From assembly GCA_029721515.1 (NCBI GenBank), contig CM056552.1:28658392-28722391 (forward strand): DNA of 64,000 bases, read 5' to 3'. Of the stretch, positions 53,224 through 62,595 are shown one piece after another; positions within the stretch are counted from its first letter, which is position 1; each line of letters begins with the position of its first letter. The stretch comes from Synanceia verrucosa. Taxonomy: Eukaryota; Chordata; Actinopteri; Perciformes; Synanceiidae. Made by a program: the position numbers and the translations under genes. The notes beneath the pieces are model-generated. The model was not told where the DNA came from. It searched no databases and saw only the letters and a list, made by a program, of their open reading frames with translations.

Positions 53224-54556
53224 ACTATCTCTTCTCCATGATCCCATTTAAACCCACAACAAAATGGTTCCAAACATTAGATTCAGCTATCAGTAAAGTC
53301 TATTCAAAGAACAAAAAAGCTAAAATCAGCCTGGCTACTCTCCAGAAGAATAAGTCTGAAGGTGGACTGGAGGCTCCCAATTTTCTGCATTATTACCTAT
53401 CTAATCAGTTACAATACCTTATCAAGTGGATCCATCCACAGGAAGAATATAACTCCTGGATGGAACTAGAACAGACTGCAACCATATTAAACTCTCTGAT
53501 CTACCCTTTATCACCTCCATTCTTAAAAACCATTCCTGCTTCAAGAACCCTTTGATCACCTCCACCCTGTCTGCTTGGTGGAGAGCCCTTGAAATCATAG
53601 GTTCCCCACTTCAACCCGGTACACTCTCCTCAATCTGGTACAACCCGGACTTTGTAAACAATAAAACCCCTCTCTATCTCAGTACATGGGCAGAGAAGGG
53701 GGTCACTCATCTCCATCACCTCCTCCATGATAACATATTTATGACATACACAGACCTATTCCAAACCTTTGGAATAAGGAATGGAAACTTTCTCCAATAC
53801 CTACAGGTAAAGAAAACAATTACAAAGAGAATCCCAACACTTCAGTGCTCCTCTCAGCCACCTGATTTACAGCCACCTGAATTTATCAAATACATTGCCA
53901 AATTGTCCCCCAAAAATAAGAAACACCTCTCAAAGATGTATAGTTTCCTCTCAAAGACTGACTCTATACATTTACCAATCCCAAAATGGGAAAAAGACTT
54001 ATCCATATCCTTAGACCATGATTTTTGGACTCAGGTCTGTGAAAACACATTTAACATGACAAAAAATACTGACCTACAACTGATCCAATTTAAGGTTCTC
54101 CACAGAACACACGTAACGCAGTATAAAATGTTTAAAATGGGTTTCTCACAGTCTGACTTGTGCACCCAATGCACTCAAAAAACTGCTGACACTTATTTTC
54201 ATGCACTGTGGCTATGTTCTCCTGTATTTCAATTTTGGGCAACAGTCACACAGAAACTCTCTTCTATTTTGGACTGCAGGATCTCGCAATCTCCAAACTT
54301 ATGCTTAATTGGTGATTTTATTATAACGACAGTACCAGTCATTCATCTCCAACCCACGCTTGCAGCTCTCGCCATCACTAAGAAAACCATTTTGGTTGAT
54401 TGGAAGGATAAGAGAACAGTCAACATCACCCATTGGCTAAACCTCCTCTTTGAGCATATCTCACTTGAGAAAATATCTGCTTCCCGAAAAAAACAATTGG
54501 CATCTCTTACAGAAAAATGGTCTCCATTTATTAGAGCTCTCAATATAAATCTATAG
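53224..54556 (+). pseudogene. L1 ORF2 C-terminal region, one frameshift
   Basis: Two frames join near 53550. 53238-53555 holds NYLFSMIPF onward (LATLQKNKSEGGLEAPNFLH, QLQYLIKWIH). 53552-54556 holds SAWWRALEIIG, NKTPLYLSTWAEKGVTHL, DLQLIQFKVLHRTHVTQYKM and the Cys/His block LCTQCTQKTADTYFHALWLC, typical of L1-type C-termini. The frame ends naturally at 54556 (INL). The Cys-rich block is thought to bind nucleic acid. The frameshift and the earlier lesions silence the protein. Confidence 0.85.
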
Positions 54557-56165
54557 TCTGTTCTTGTTCAGAAGAATGGTCTCTATTTATTAGAGCTTTC
54601 AATATAAATTCAGAGTCTGCTCTTGTCGGTTAGCATTTGCCGACCCCTCTCATAAATTCGAGTTGTTCCTGAAAATATTCATTCTCTCTGTGCTTTTGTT
54701 CTGACCTCTAACTGGTCTCCTCTTCTCCTATATTAAAGTTGAATAACCATCACTTCATTAAGGAATGATGGATCCAGGGACTCCAAAGCCGGGTGCATGC
54801 ATAAGGGGATTACTTTTCCTCTTGTCCCTGGTGTCGCTCTACGATTCGCTGAGACCTGCCCGGCTGTGGCCCCTCGCCCCGGGGGGTGGACGTGTCCGAT
54901 GTCTCTCCTTTTGGGCCCTAGGGCTTCTGGACCTTCGCTGTTTTCCCGGGGCTGGGGGGCGGTCATTGCCCCTATCTCCTCATGGCGGTCCGGCTGGCTC
55001 TGGGGGTTTGGGGCGGGAGGTGCTTCCCCGTTCCTTTCCTCCCTGTGTCCCTCCTCTCTTCTCTCTGCCCGGTCCTCCTCCCCCCTTTCCCTTCCTCGGG
55101 GTGTCTGGGGGTCCTCGTCGCCTGTGGGGCTGGCTTGGGTGCCGGGGGCTGTCTTCTGGGGGGTGGGGGTGGGTGGATGTGGGTGCTCTGGCCCGCACGT
55201 GCTCAGGCAATCGCCTGGGCCTGCATGTCACCATTGGAGTTCCAAGTTCAGCTTGCTGGATCCTTGATCCGGGTCCGACGCTATCCTGGGCCGTGATGGA
55301 GCCAAACCGGATAGGGACTTACACCGTTGCCTGGGGGTTCTGGCAATTCTTAGCCTCCTGGACACGCTGTGGGGTGGATTGCTTGGTTGCCAGGCTGCCG
55401 GGCTGCCGGGCTGCCGGTGCTGCGGAGGCAGCGTTGGTGTTTTATGTTCCCAGCGGTGTTTGTCTCCTCGTGCTGGGGCGGATCGGTGTTACAGTGGGTC
55501 GGGGGGGGGGGCGTTCCCTCACGTTCGAGGGGGCATTCCGGGTCTTGGGGGGGGGGCGATCTGGGTCCGCTGGATCGTTTGCCAGAAGGCGGGCATGGTT
55601 GTCGGGGCTGCGGCGCTCTCTCTCTTCCTTGCCGTCCGAACCAGGTTCCCGGCTGGTGGAGTGCGTCTGATGACGTCGTTGGCGATTGTCGGCGGTTGAG
55701 TTTGTCGGCAGCGGGCTCCGTGGTCGGTTCTTTTCGGCTATGCTGGCTGGTCGCTGCATCTCTAATTAATGTGTGCTGCTGACTCGCTGCGGTTCTGCAT
55801 GGCTGCTGGGGCTCTGCTCTGGGGCTGCGGCTTTCAGGGTCATGGTGTTGGTGGGGCCTGCTGGTTTGTGTGGGCTTTCCCTGGTTCCTTGCCTCTCGGT
55901 CCTGGGGGCCCCGCGCTTCAGGGACTATGCCCATTTCTTCTACTCTCCTCGCGGCTCTGTTCCCATGGGCCGGGCCCACACCAGACTGCCTCTTAATGTG
56001 CACTTCACATATCTTGCACCTCACTGTACATAGTCACTTTTAGGCACATATAGGGATGTGGGAAATGACTGTGTGGGATAGCCATTTTTCCACAAAACAT
56101 GTCTGTTTCTCTCTCCTTCGCGCTCCGACATCCACACACACCCACACACACACACACACACACGT
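54557..56165 (+). other. long 3' region of the L1, GC-rich from about 54770
   Basis: After a short AT-rich stretch with a duplicated segment (GAATGGTCTC, ATTTATTAGAGCT at 54515 and 54572) the composition changes sharply to G- and C-rich text (CCCCGGGGGGTGGACGTGTC, GGGTTTGGGGCGGGAGG, CCGGGCTGCCGGGCTGCCGG). Long overlapping open frames occur in several frames on both strands, which indicates composition, not genes. The stretch ends with CATGTCTGTTTCTCTCTCC and a (CA)n run at about 56131-56163. I recognise such GC-rich tails as 3' regions of a fish L1 lineage. Confidence 0.6.
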
Positions 56166-56169
56166 ACGG

Positions 56170-57030
56170 GCACACCGGTTAGTGTCATGGCCAGCGTGGC
56201 CCTCCTTTAACACCAACATTTACTCTTAGCGTCACTCGCGCTTTATAATAAACACACAACACTGCGTACAGTCCATTTCAATATTTATTTACTGACCACC
56301 ATAGAGAGCAGCGAGGTACCCGTTGTTTCCGCTCTATAATTCCACCCGCTCCACAACACCTTCACATTACAAACATTTTCACCCACCGCTGACTTCCTGC
56401 TTCCTGGTGTAACAGCAATCTGGTCCGTGGGGGAAACCGGAGCCCTCTCGGACCAACGTTCTTATCCACTGATCTGGTTCAGTGGAGGGAACGTGGTTAG
56501 CCCGGGGGTGGAGTGTTTGAGGAATTATTATTCGGCAACGTTGTTGACTATATATATTGGGGTAAAGGTTGTGGGTATGACTTCTATTATTCCTAGGGTG
56601 TAACTTAAATTTGGGCAATATTTGGTATGATTGTGTACATGTGTGATTTAACATTTTTTTCTTGGTAGTGTCCATGAAGTGTGCTATTCCCATTGGATAG
56701 TGTCTCACCCAATGACACTCTAGCTGCTGATGGTTAGCTCTTTAAAAGAGGAGCAGTTGTCATTGTTGGGGGGAGAGCTGGAGGGGTAGGCATGCTGGCT
56801 GAACATTCTGAACATTCTGAACATTCTGAACATTCTGAAAAGCACTTTGGTTATAGTTTGTAAGTTTGCATTGCCTGATTGAGGCCGGTTTTGTTTTGCA
56901 TTTTTTCCTCAGTTTTTGTTTTCTATTTTTGTACGCACTTCAGCACTGTCAATAAATTCGCACCTGACATCACTGGACAGTTTGAGTGGCCTAGTTTCCT
57001 TCCTCTATATGGACAGTCCTGGCGTGAGGT
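56170..57030 (+). mobile_element. LTR-like insert, boundaries uncertain
   Basis: AT-richer than both neighbours. It contains TCTTTAAAAGAGGAGCAG (TATA-like, near 56740), a 10-bp tandem GAACATTCT(G) repeated about five times (56801-56838), and TCAATAAATTC (polyadenylation-like, near 56950), spaced as in an LTR. Sequence like the L1 3' region resumes at about 57030. I could not identify TG...CA ends or a target duplication. Confidence 0.35.
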
Positions 57031-58434
57031 CGGGGGTGGAGAAACCTCTTTCTCACAAGGGACTCAACACATAGGGCTTTGAGGACAGGTGGGGGTGAGG
57101 ACGGAGGACAATTTGGTGCTGCGAATTGCAGTGCTCCAGGGCACTGTATTCTCCCCCTCTTCCACCTACTTGCCCCCCCTGCTCTTCAATTTTAATACAG
57201 CAAACACACTCACACTTTGAGGGGGGGTTTGGGGTGGCTTGGGGATTTGGATCGGGGTTGGCTGCAGGTACCCTAACCCTGCAGCCCTCTGTTCTTCCCC
57301 TGCAGCTTCTCCTGCCCTCCCAACTTTTAATGCACCACATTACACACAGGGTAGCCCTAAACATGTTCTAGGTGATAGGCTTCCTCGTCTGGAACCAGGG
57401 AAGCCCATCAATAGGTCGGAATCACTAAACTAAATTAATGGCCTTTCTGGTGGGACCCTGCCCCCTTGAATCTCGGGGCTGCGGGGGGTTAACGGCCTGG
57501 GGGGTCCCCTTGCATCTATGGCGGGCCCCCTGATGCTGTGGCCATTGGGAGTTCCGGGCTGTGGCCTGGTGGCCTCAGTGGCAGTGTCACGGCAGCTAGG
57601 TTTTGGGGGTGTGGAGGCTGATCGGTATGTTCGGGGGGACTGATGGTGGGCTCTTTGCTGGCGGGTTCATTTGTCGATGGTTGTCGGTGGCGTAGCCGCT
57701 TTTTTTTTTTTTTTCAATTTCTTCTGTTTTAAATTCTTTTTTTAATTTCTTCTGGCCGGGGGTTTGGTGCGTGGGTCGGCGTGTGCAGCTGCTGATGGCC
57801 GGCGGGGGGGCGGTATTGGGTTGTGGGCACTGTTCAGCTGGGTGGGGATGGGCAGGCCCTCATGTCGCTGGCCCCTTGGGTCTGTCCTGGCCTCCTGGGG
57901 AGTGGTGGTTTCTATCTCCTCCTGGTCGTTGGATCTGCGTGGTTCTCGGTGGCCTGGGTGGCTCTCTGGGTTTGGCATCGCCGGTGCTCCCACTTCCCTG
58001 GGGTGTTGTGGACACCTGGCCGATCTGGCCATGAGGGGTCATGGTAGACGCTCTGGGCTTCGGTGTTCTTCACACATGCATGTTTTATCCAGATCTTACT
58101 AGCTCCTCCCGAGTCACATTGTTGAGTACCGATGTGAACTGCTAGTATGTGCCAAATAATTCGTCTGATGCTAAGCTCATATCTTCTCCACATACTTCTC
58201 TCACTTGTGTTCTCGGTAGCCTACTCTATACGGTTAGGTCCTCCACAACGCTGGTGTTTAGTACCGTTAGGTGTTGGGATGAAGGTGTTAGAGATGACAC
58301 AGTAGCACTGCCTGTCTGTAACCTCCCCTTTTTGTTTTGTCTTATCTCCCTGTCTGTCATTTATTTTCCCCTTCTTGTCACCCAGGTGTATCACCTAGGT
58401 GTAGGGTATCAACCTGGGGCTGTGATGCAGTAGC
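57031..58434 (+). other. further GC-rich L1 3'-type sequence
   Basis: 57110-57440 (GGTGCTGCGAATTGCAGTGC, TTTGAGGGGGGG, GCAGGTACCCTAACCCTGCA) and 57440-58080 (GGTGGGACCCTGCCCCC, GGGGTGTGGAGGCTGATCGG) have the same unusual composition as 54770-56020 and the same CACACATGCATG end near 58070. It is probably the continuation of the L1 tail displaced by the insert before it, or a second tail. A T-run lies at 57700-57714. No gene. Confidence 0.45.
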
Positions 58435-58439
58435 TGATG

Positions 58440-58980
58440 TTTGTCCCTCAACAGCAGCTACTGAAAGTTTCTCTGGTGGCCAGAGGAAGAGTGGGAATGT
58501 CTTTCAGGAGACTGGAAGCGAACACTGTTCTTTGTGTGTGGACTCAGCTCTCTGTGTCGTCGTGGCACTGGACTGGGGCTGCGTCTGTCAGTGTCAGTGT
58601 AATGACGACCATAACTGGAGTGTTGGGAGGATGGGCGAGAGGGAGAGTGGTACCTGCTGTGCCTGTCATTATCATGCCACTCAGAGCGTCTTGGATGAAC
58701 AGGGGGTGGAGCATAATGTTCATAGCGAGAGTCTGGATCATGACCCTATTGCTGCTCAGGTGAGTAACGGTCTCTGGGGTACTGTCTGTGGTAGTACGGG
58801 GAGGGGGAGACACTACGTGAACTGTATCGAACATCATGGGAAGGGGATATGTTAGGTCTGGTGTCCAAACGCTGAGCAAGGTAACTGTGATTCTCCCGTA
58901 ACTGCTGTACTTCATTTTTTTAAAGTGGTCACAGTAAGACTAAGCTGCTCGACTGCATGAAGGAGTTTGTCGTCATGTGG
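58440..58980 (-). pseudogene. Arg/Ser/His-rich gag tail, broken
   Basis: Minus-strand frames read LRENHSYLAQRLDTRPNISP, RYEHYAPPPVHPRRSEWHD, NDRHSRYHSPSRPSSQHSS and RRSPVPRRHREL. This basic, low-complexity tail follows the gag core and would bind RNA. No CCHC knuckle is visible. At least two stops or shifts interrupt it. Confidence 0.55.
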
Positions 58981-58986
58981 CTTAGG

Positions 58987-59673
58987 TCAAATCATGGCTA
59001 CCTGCTCTGAAGTTTGAGTGTGTGAGAATCCAGCAGTGGGCATATGCAGCGCTGCACGTGCTCTCTCACAGCGGCTGGCAATGCGTAAAGCATCCTCAAG
59101 TTTCTCTGCTCCCATCTCATGTATTTTTGACTGCAGGGCTGGGTCCAATCCAGCAACAAAACGGCGAAATTTCTCACCTGCCAGTGCATTGTTGTCATAG
59201 GTGGGGAAAGCTTCCAGCACAAGATGTGTGATGTCAGCACTGTACACGTCCAAACTTTCACCTGGTTTGCGAGGACGAGCATTTACATTTGTCTGGAAGA
59301 ATGGTAAGGAATATTTTGGTCCAAAAACTTCTCTGCGTTTCTCTTTCACCAAGTCATAGTCTCTCTGGGTCAAAGGAGGCAAGCTGTCCCAATACAGAAA
59401 TGCAGCATCACCTAGGCGAGTCGGAAGAATGGAAACCATAACTGCAGACAAATCAGCATCAGGTGTCGTCATAGCCTGCACTGCTACTTCAAAACGTTGA
59501 GACCAACTTGTGAAAGACTCTGTGCCATCTCCTTTAAAAGTAGTTGGAAGATCAATTTTCAGGGCATTGGAAACAGTATGTGGAGGCAATGGAGCGGCAT
59601 TGTTGTTTGTAACATCCACTGACCTCTGCTGTTGCGCTGGAAAAAGCTGTCCACCATTTTCCCCGTCAGACAT
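58987..59673 (-). CDS. Gypsy gag polyprotein, N-terminal part
   Basis: From ATG 59673 (MSDGENGGQLFPAQQQ) the frame runs 228 codons. It shows the retrotransposon gag core: IDLPTTFKGDGTESFTSWSQ, FLYWDSLPPLTQRDYDLVKE, RKPGESLDVYSADITHLVLE, FRRFVAGLDPALQSKIHEMG and the end RIASRCERARAAL. Such proteins form the particle that packages element RNA. The frame ends after EQVAMI. In relatives it continues into a basic tail, which here follows after a stop in other frames (58980-58440). The upstream in-frame Met at 59724 is in the leader, so I chose the later one. Confidence 0.7.
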   Translation of the reverse strand: MSDGENGGQLFPAQQQRSVDVTNNNAAPLPPHTVSNALKIDLPTTFKGDGTESFTSWSQRFEVAVQAMTTPDADLSAVMVSILPTRLGDAAFLYWDSLPPLTQRDYDLVKEKRREVFGPKYSLPFFQTNVNARPRKPGESLDVYSADITHLVLEAFPTYDNNALAGEKFRRFVAGLDPALQSKIHEMGAEKLEDALRIASRCERARAALHMPTAGFSHTQTSEQVAMI

Positions 59674-59886
59674 GATGGAAAAACGAGTGGTATAAAACTC
59701 AGGAAAGTATGAAAAACACTGCAAAAATCCTTAAAATCTCCAAAATGTTCACACACAGTCCACTTGCTACTCAAAAGAATGAGAAAAGTCCATGCCGCAC
59801 AAAAAAGTAACAATGTCCACACATCAGGGGAACAAAACTCACAGAATGCGCAAAAACCACCAAAATAACACCACGCTGCCACCAAA

Positions 59887-60130
59887 TGTAATGTGAGGGT
59901 TCGTTGGTGGTTGATGGAACACTTAATAAAATGAGAGAGCAGGATGGAGGAGGATTTCTTCTTTAACAGCGTTTTACTTCTCACACGGCAGTTACAACCA
60001 CAACACTTCCTGACACACTCTCCCACCTGACTACCACTGACCAATCAGGAGCTACTAAGATTTAGACAGGCAAATGCAAGTGAATGACAACAGCAGATTC
60101 AACAAATCAATTCAGCTGCTTGCACAACAG
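59887..60130 (-). repeat. probable 5' LTR of the Gypsy element
   Basis: It ends AACCCTCACATTACA next to the primer-site-like TTTGGTGGCAGCG. CAGGTGGGAGAGTGTGTCAG and an AAAACGCTGTTAAAGAAG stretch lie inside. No second LTR is present in the window for comparison. Confidence 0.5.
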
Positions 60131-60222
60131 AAATGAGAATCTCAAAATGTGTAAATAATAATTCTGTAAACATAAATGTAAATATATATTTTAACAAATT
60201 AACTTAAATAAATGAATTAACT

Positions 60223-60834
60223 TTGAATTTACTTTTAATGTTAAACCTGATATTTCTCAGTATAAATTCTCATTCATTTCTGAACCTTACAATCTTATCT
60301 TTGCTGTCTGGCTATGTACCTCAGTCATTTAAAGTAGCCGTAATCAAACCTCTTCTAAAGAAGGGCACTCCTGATCCAGAGGTTTTAGCCAACTATAGAC
60401 CAATATCCAACTTTACTTTTCTCTCTAAGATCCTTGAGAAAGCAGTGTGCAGTCAGCTGTGTGACTTCCTCCAGAACAATAATCTATTTGAGGACTTTCA
60501 GTCAGGATTTAGAAAATATAATAGCACTGAGACTGCTCTGGTGAAAATTACTAATGACCTGCTAATTGCATCAGACAATGGACTCGTCTCAGTACTTGTC
60601 TTGTTAGATCTTAGCACTGCTTTTGATAATATTGACCACCATATCCTGTTGCAGAGATTAGAACATTTAATTGGCATCAGAGGAACTGCATTAAACTGGT
60701 TTAAGTCCTATTCATCAGACGGATCCCAGTTTGTACATCTTAATGATGAGTCCTCAATGCACTCCAAAGTCAGTTATGGAGTTCCTCAAGGATCTGTTCA
60801 CTTTTTATATGCTTCCTTTGGGCAATGTTACTAG
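60223..60834 (+). pseudogene. L2 reverse transcriptase, N-terminal half
   Basis: LLSGYVPQSFKVAVIKPLLK, LANYRPISNFTFLSKILEKA, FQSGFRKYNSTETALVKIT and LVLLDLSTAFDNIDHHILL carry the finger and palm blocks and the first catalytic Asp. GVPQGSV then shifts into a broken stretch (60790-60930) where the YADD block should be; only short pieces (ESTL..DDTQSDDIS-like) remain. The frame runs on openly for about 200 codons, so decay is moderate. Confidence 0.85.
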
Positions 60835-60935
60835 AAAACACTCTATAAATCTGACTGAGATGATACTCAGTCAGATGACATCAGCCAGTTACTGCAGCTA
60901 AACTCTAAGCATGCTTTAAGGACATAAAAACCTGG

Positions 60936-61739
60936 ATGATGGACAATTTTCTGTTGTTAAATTCAGACAAAACTGAAATTATTCTAATTGGCCCCGAAAA
61001 TTTCAGAAATAAATTATCTAATGACTTACTTAATCTAGATGACATTGGACCTGCCTCTAGCACCACTGTAAGGATTATAGGGGTAATTTTTGACCAAGAT
61101 ATGTCCGTCAACGTCCACATGAAACAAACAGCTAGAACTGCTTTTTTCCATCTGCGTAAAATTGCAAAAATCAGGCATATTCTTTCTCAAAATGATGCCG
61201 AAAAATTAGTCCATGCATTTGTTACTTCTAGGTTGGACTATTGCAATTCCTTATTATCAGGCTGCCCTAATAAGTCTATCAAGACTCTCCAGCTGGTCCA
61301 GAACGCTGCAGCACGTGCTCTGACCAGAACCAGGAAAAGAGACCATATTTCTCCGGTGTTAGCCTCTCTGCATTGGCTCCCTGTAAAATCTAGAATAGAA
61401 TTTAAAATCCTCCTCCTCACCTACAAGGTACTGAATGGTCAGGCACCATCTTATCTTCAAGAGCTAATAGTGCCTTATAATCCTGCTAGAACTCTGCGCT
61501 GTCAGAATGCAGGACTATTAGAGGTTCCTAGGGTTAATAAAAGTAGAATGGAGCTAGAGCTTTCAGTTATCAAGCTCCTCTTCTGTGGAACCAACTCCCT
61601 CTTTCAGTCCAGGAGGCAGACACCATCCCCTTATTCAAGAGTAGGCTTAACACTTTCCTTTTTGATAGTGCTTATAGTTAGGACTGTTCCAAGGCTGACT
61701 CAGACTGCCTTGGATCAGTCCTTAGTTATGCTGCTATAG
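60936..61739 (+). pseudogene. L2 reverse transcriptase, C-terminal half
   Basis: An open frame of 267 codons: NFLLLNSDKTEIILIGPENF, IIGVIFDQDMSVNVHMKQTA, FFHLRKIAKIRHILSQNDAE, VTSRLDYCNSLLSGCPNKSI and SPVLASLHWLPVKSRIEFKI. This is the thumb and C-terminal part of L2. A shift after PRVNKSRMELE replaces the usual ending. The preceding catalytic block is missing, so the protein is inactive. Confidence 0.85.
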
Positions 61740-62167
61740 GTCTAGACTGCGGGGGGACTTCCTCTGACACACTGAGCTTCTCTTCTTCTTCATTTGAATG
61801 CCTCCATTAAATCATTTTACTAACTCGCCTTCTTCCCTGGAGTCCCTGTGCTTTTCACCACCCAGGTGTTCGTGAGCTGAGGCTACTTGGTGGGAACGAG
61901 GTGGTGTCATCCAGCCTTCATCTGTTTGATGAGATGGAGAAGAGGCGATGCTGCTCAGGTTGTATCTGTTAGAGTAGTGGAGAAGAGGATGTGTTTCCTC
62001 TCGCTCCATTTAACACATGTTGCAGATTAGTTTTGTGCCTTGTAGTCTCTGTACGTTCTCATCTCACATCTTGTTTGTTGTGGTGGAGAGGAAGTCGTGT
62101 TGCTTATCCATTGCTGACAGCTTGATGATGCTCTTCGTCCCCTTGGACACTTTCACTTTCATACAAT

Positions 62168-62170
<3 letters not shown>

Positions 62171-62255
<85 letters not shown>

Positions 62256-62275
62256 GTGTATATATATACGTATAG
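62171..62275. repeat. (CA)n(TA)n(CA)n microsatellite
   Basis: CT, CA and a long TA run, then CA and TA again, about 105 bp, directly after the L2 end. Open frames across it are artefacts. Confidence 0.9.
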
Positions 62276-62590
62276 GTTTCTGTACAATAAGACTTTATCC
62301 TGATGCCATATAATTTCATACTGTTCATCTTTATTTCACTCCACCTGTTTGTTTATTTGCACTATGAATGTTACCATGTGTCATAATTATTTGTCTGCAT
62401 ATACAATTTATACTTTAGATACTGTGCTTCTGTATTATACTTTAACTGAAAATAATAATACTTTTCTGTTCTTTATATTGCTTTTTGTACTGTGATTGTA
62501 TCTCTTGCTGCTGCTACAATGTAATTTCCCAGGTTGGGAAGTAATTCTATGCTATTCTATAATTATTGTTGTTGCTCAACCTCAGTGTGT
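62276..62590. other. unassigned AT-rich spacer
   Basis: No gene. The last 30 bases end in a pyrimidine tract and GTTTCAG, a good splice acceptor for the next feature. Confidence 0.4.
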
Positions 62591-62595
62591 TTCAG

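Larger units (their letters stand above)
45177..56165 (+). mobile_element. L1/Tx1-type LINE, nearly full length, carrying a hAT insert
   Basis: The order is a 5' leader with GAGATGCTGTGAG units, ORF1 (45407-46159), endonuclease (about 46640-47555), reverse transcriptase (47727-48394, resuming 52681-53223), C-terminal region to 54556, then a long GC-rich 3' region. The hAT at 48395-52680 interrupts the palm of the reverse transcriptase. The 3' end is uncertain because an LTR-like insert follows at about 56170. Confidence 0.8.
58435..60130 (-). mobile_element. Ty3/Gypsy retrotransposon, 5' end only
   Basis: On the minus strand the order is LTR (about 60130-59887), then TTTGGTGGCAGCGTGG, a plausible primer-binding site, a leader, the gag ATG at 59673, gag to 58987 and an Arg/Ser-rich gag tail to about 58440. 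Pol is absent. The start of the LTR is an estimate (TGTTGTGCAAGC). Its end is set by ...CCTCACATTACA just before the primer-site-like sequence. Confidence 0.65.
60170..62165 (+). mobile_element. L2-type LINE, 3' half (copy C)
   Basis: This is the best L2 copy: most of the reverse transcriptase (60223-61739), then the 3' region (AGACTGCGGGGGGACTTCC, CACTGAGCTTCTCTTCTTC), fewer 44-bp-type units than copy A (61900-62130) and the end TTGATGATGCTCTTCGTCCC at 62122. The 5' side abuts AT-rich sequence and the Gypsy LTR, so it is 5' truncated. Confidence 0.8.

Noticed and set aside
54765..56033. Open frames of 301, 224, 156 and 137 codons
   Set aside because: They overlap in several frames and on both strands in very GC-rich sequence. 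They show no motif, and the setting is an L1 3' region.
62017..62328. Small frames across the CA/TA microsatellite
   Set aside because: Low-complexity translation of the repeat only.
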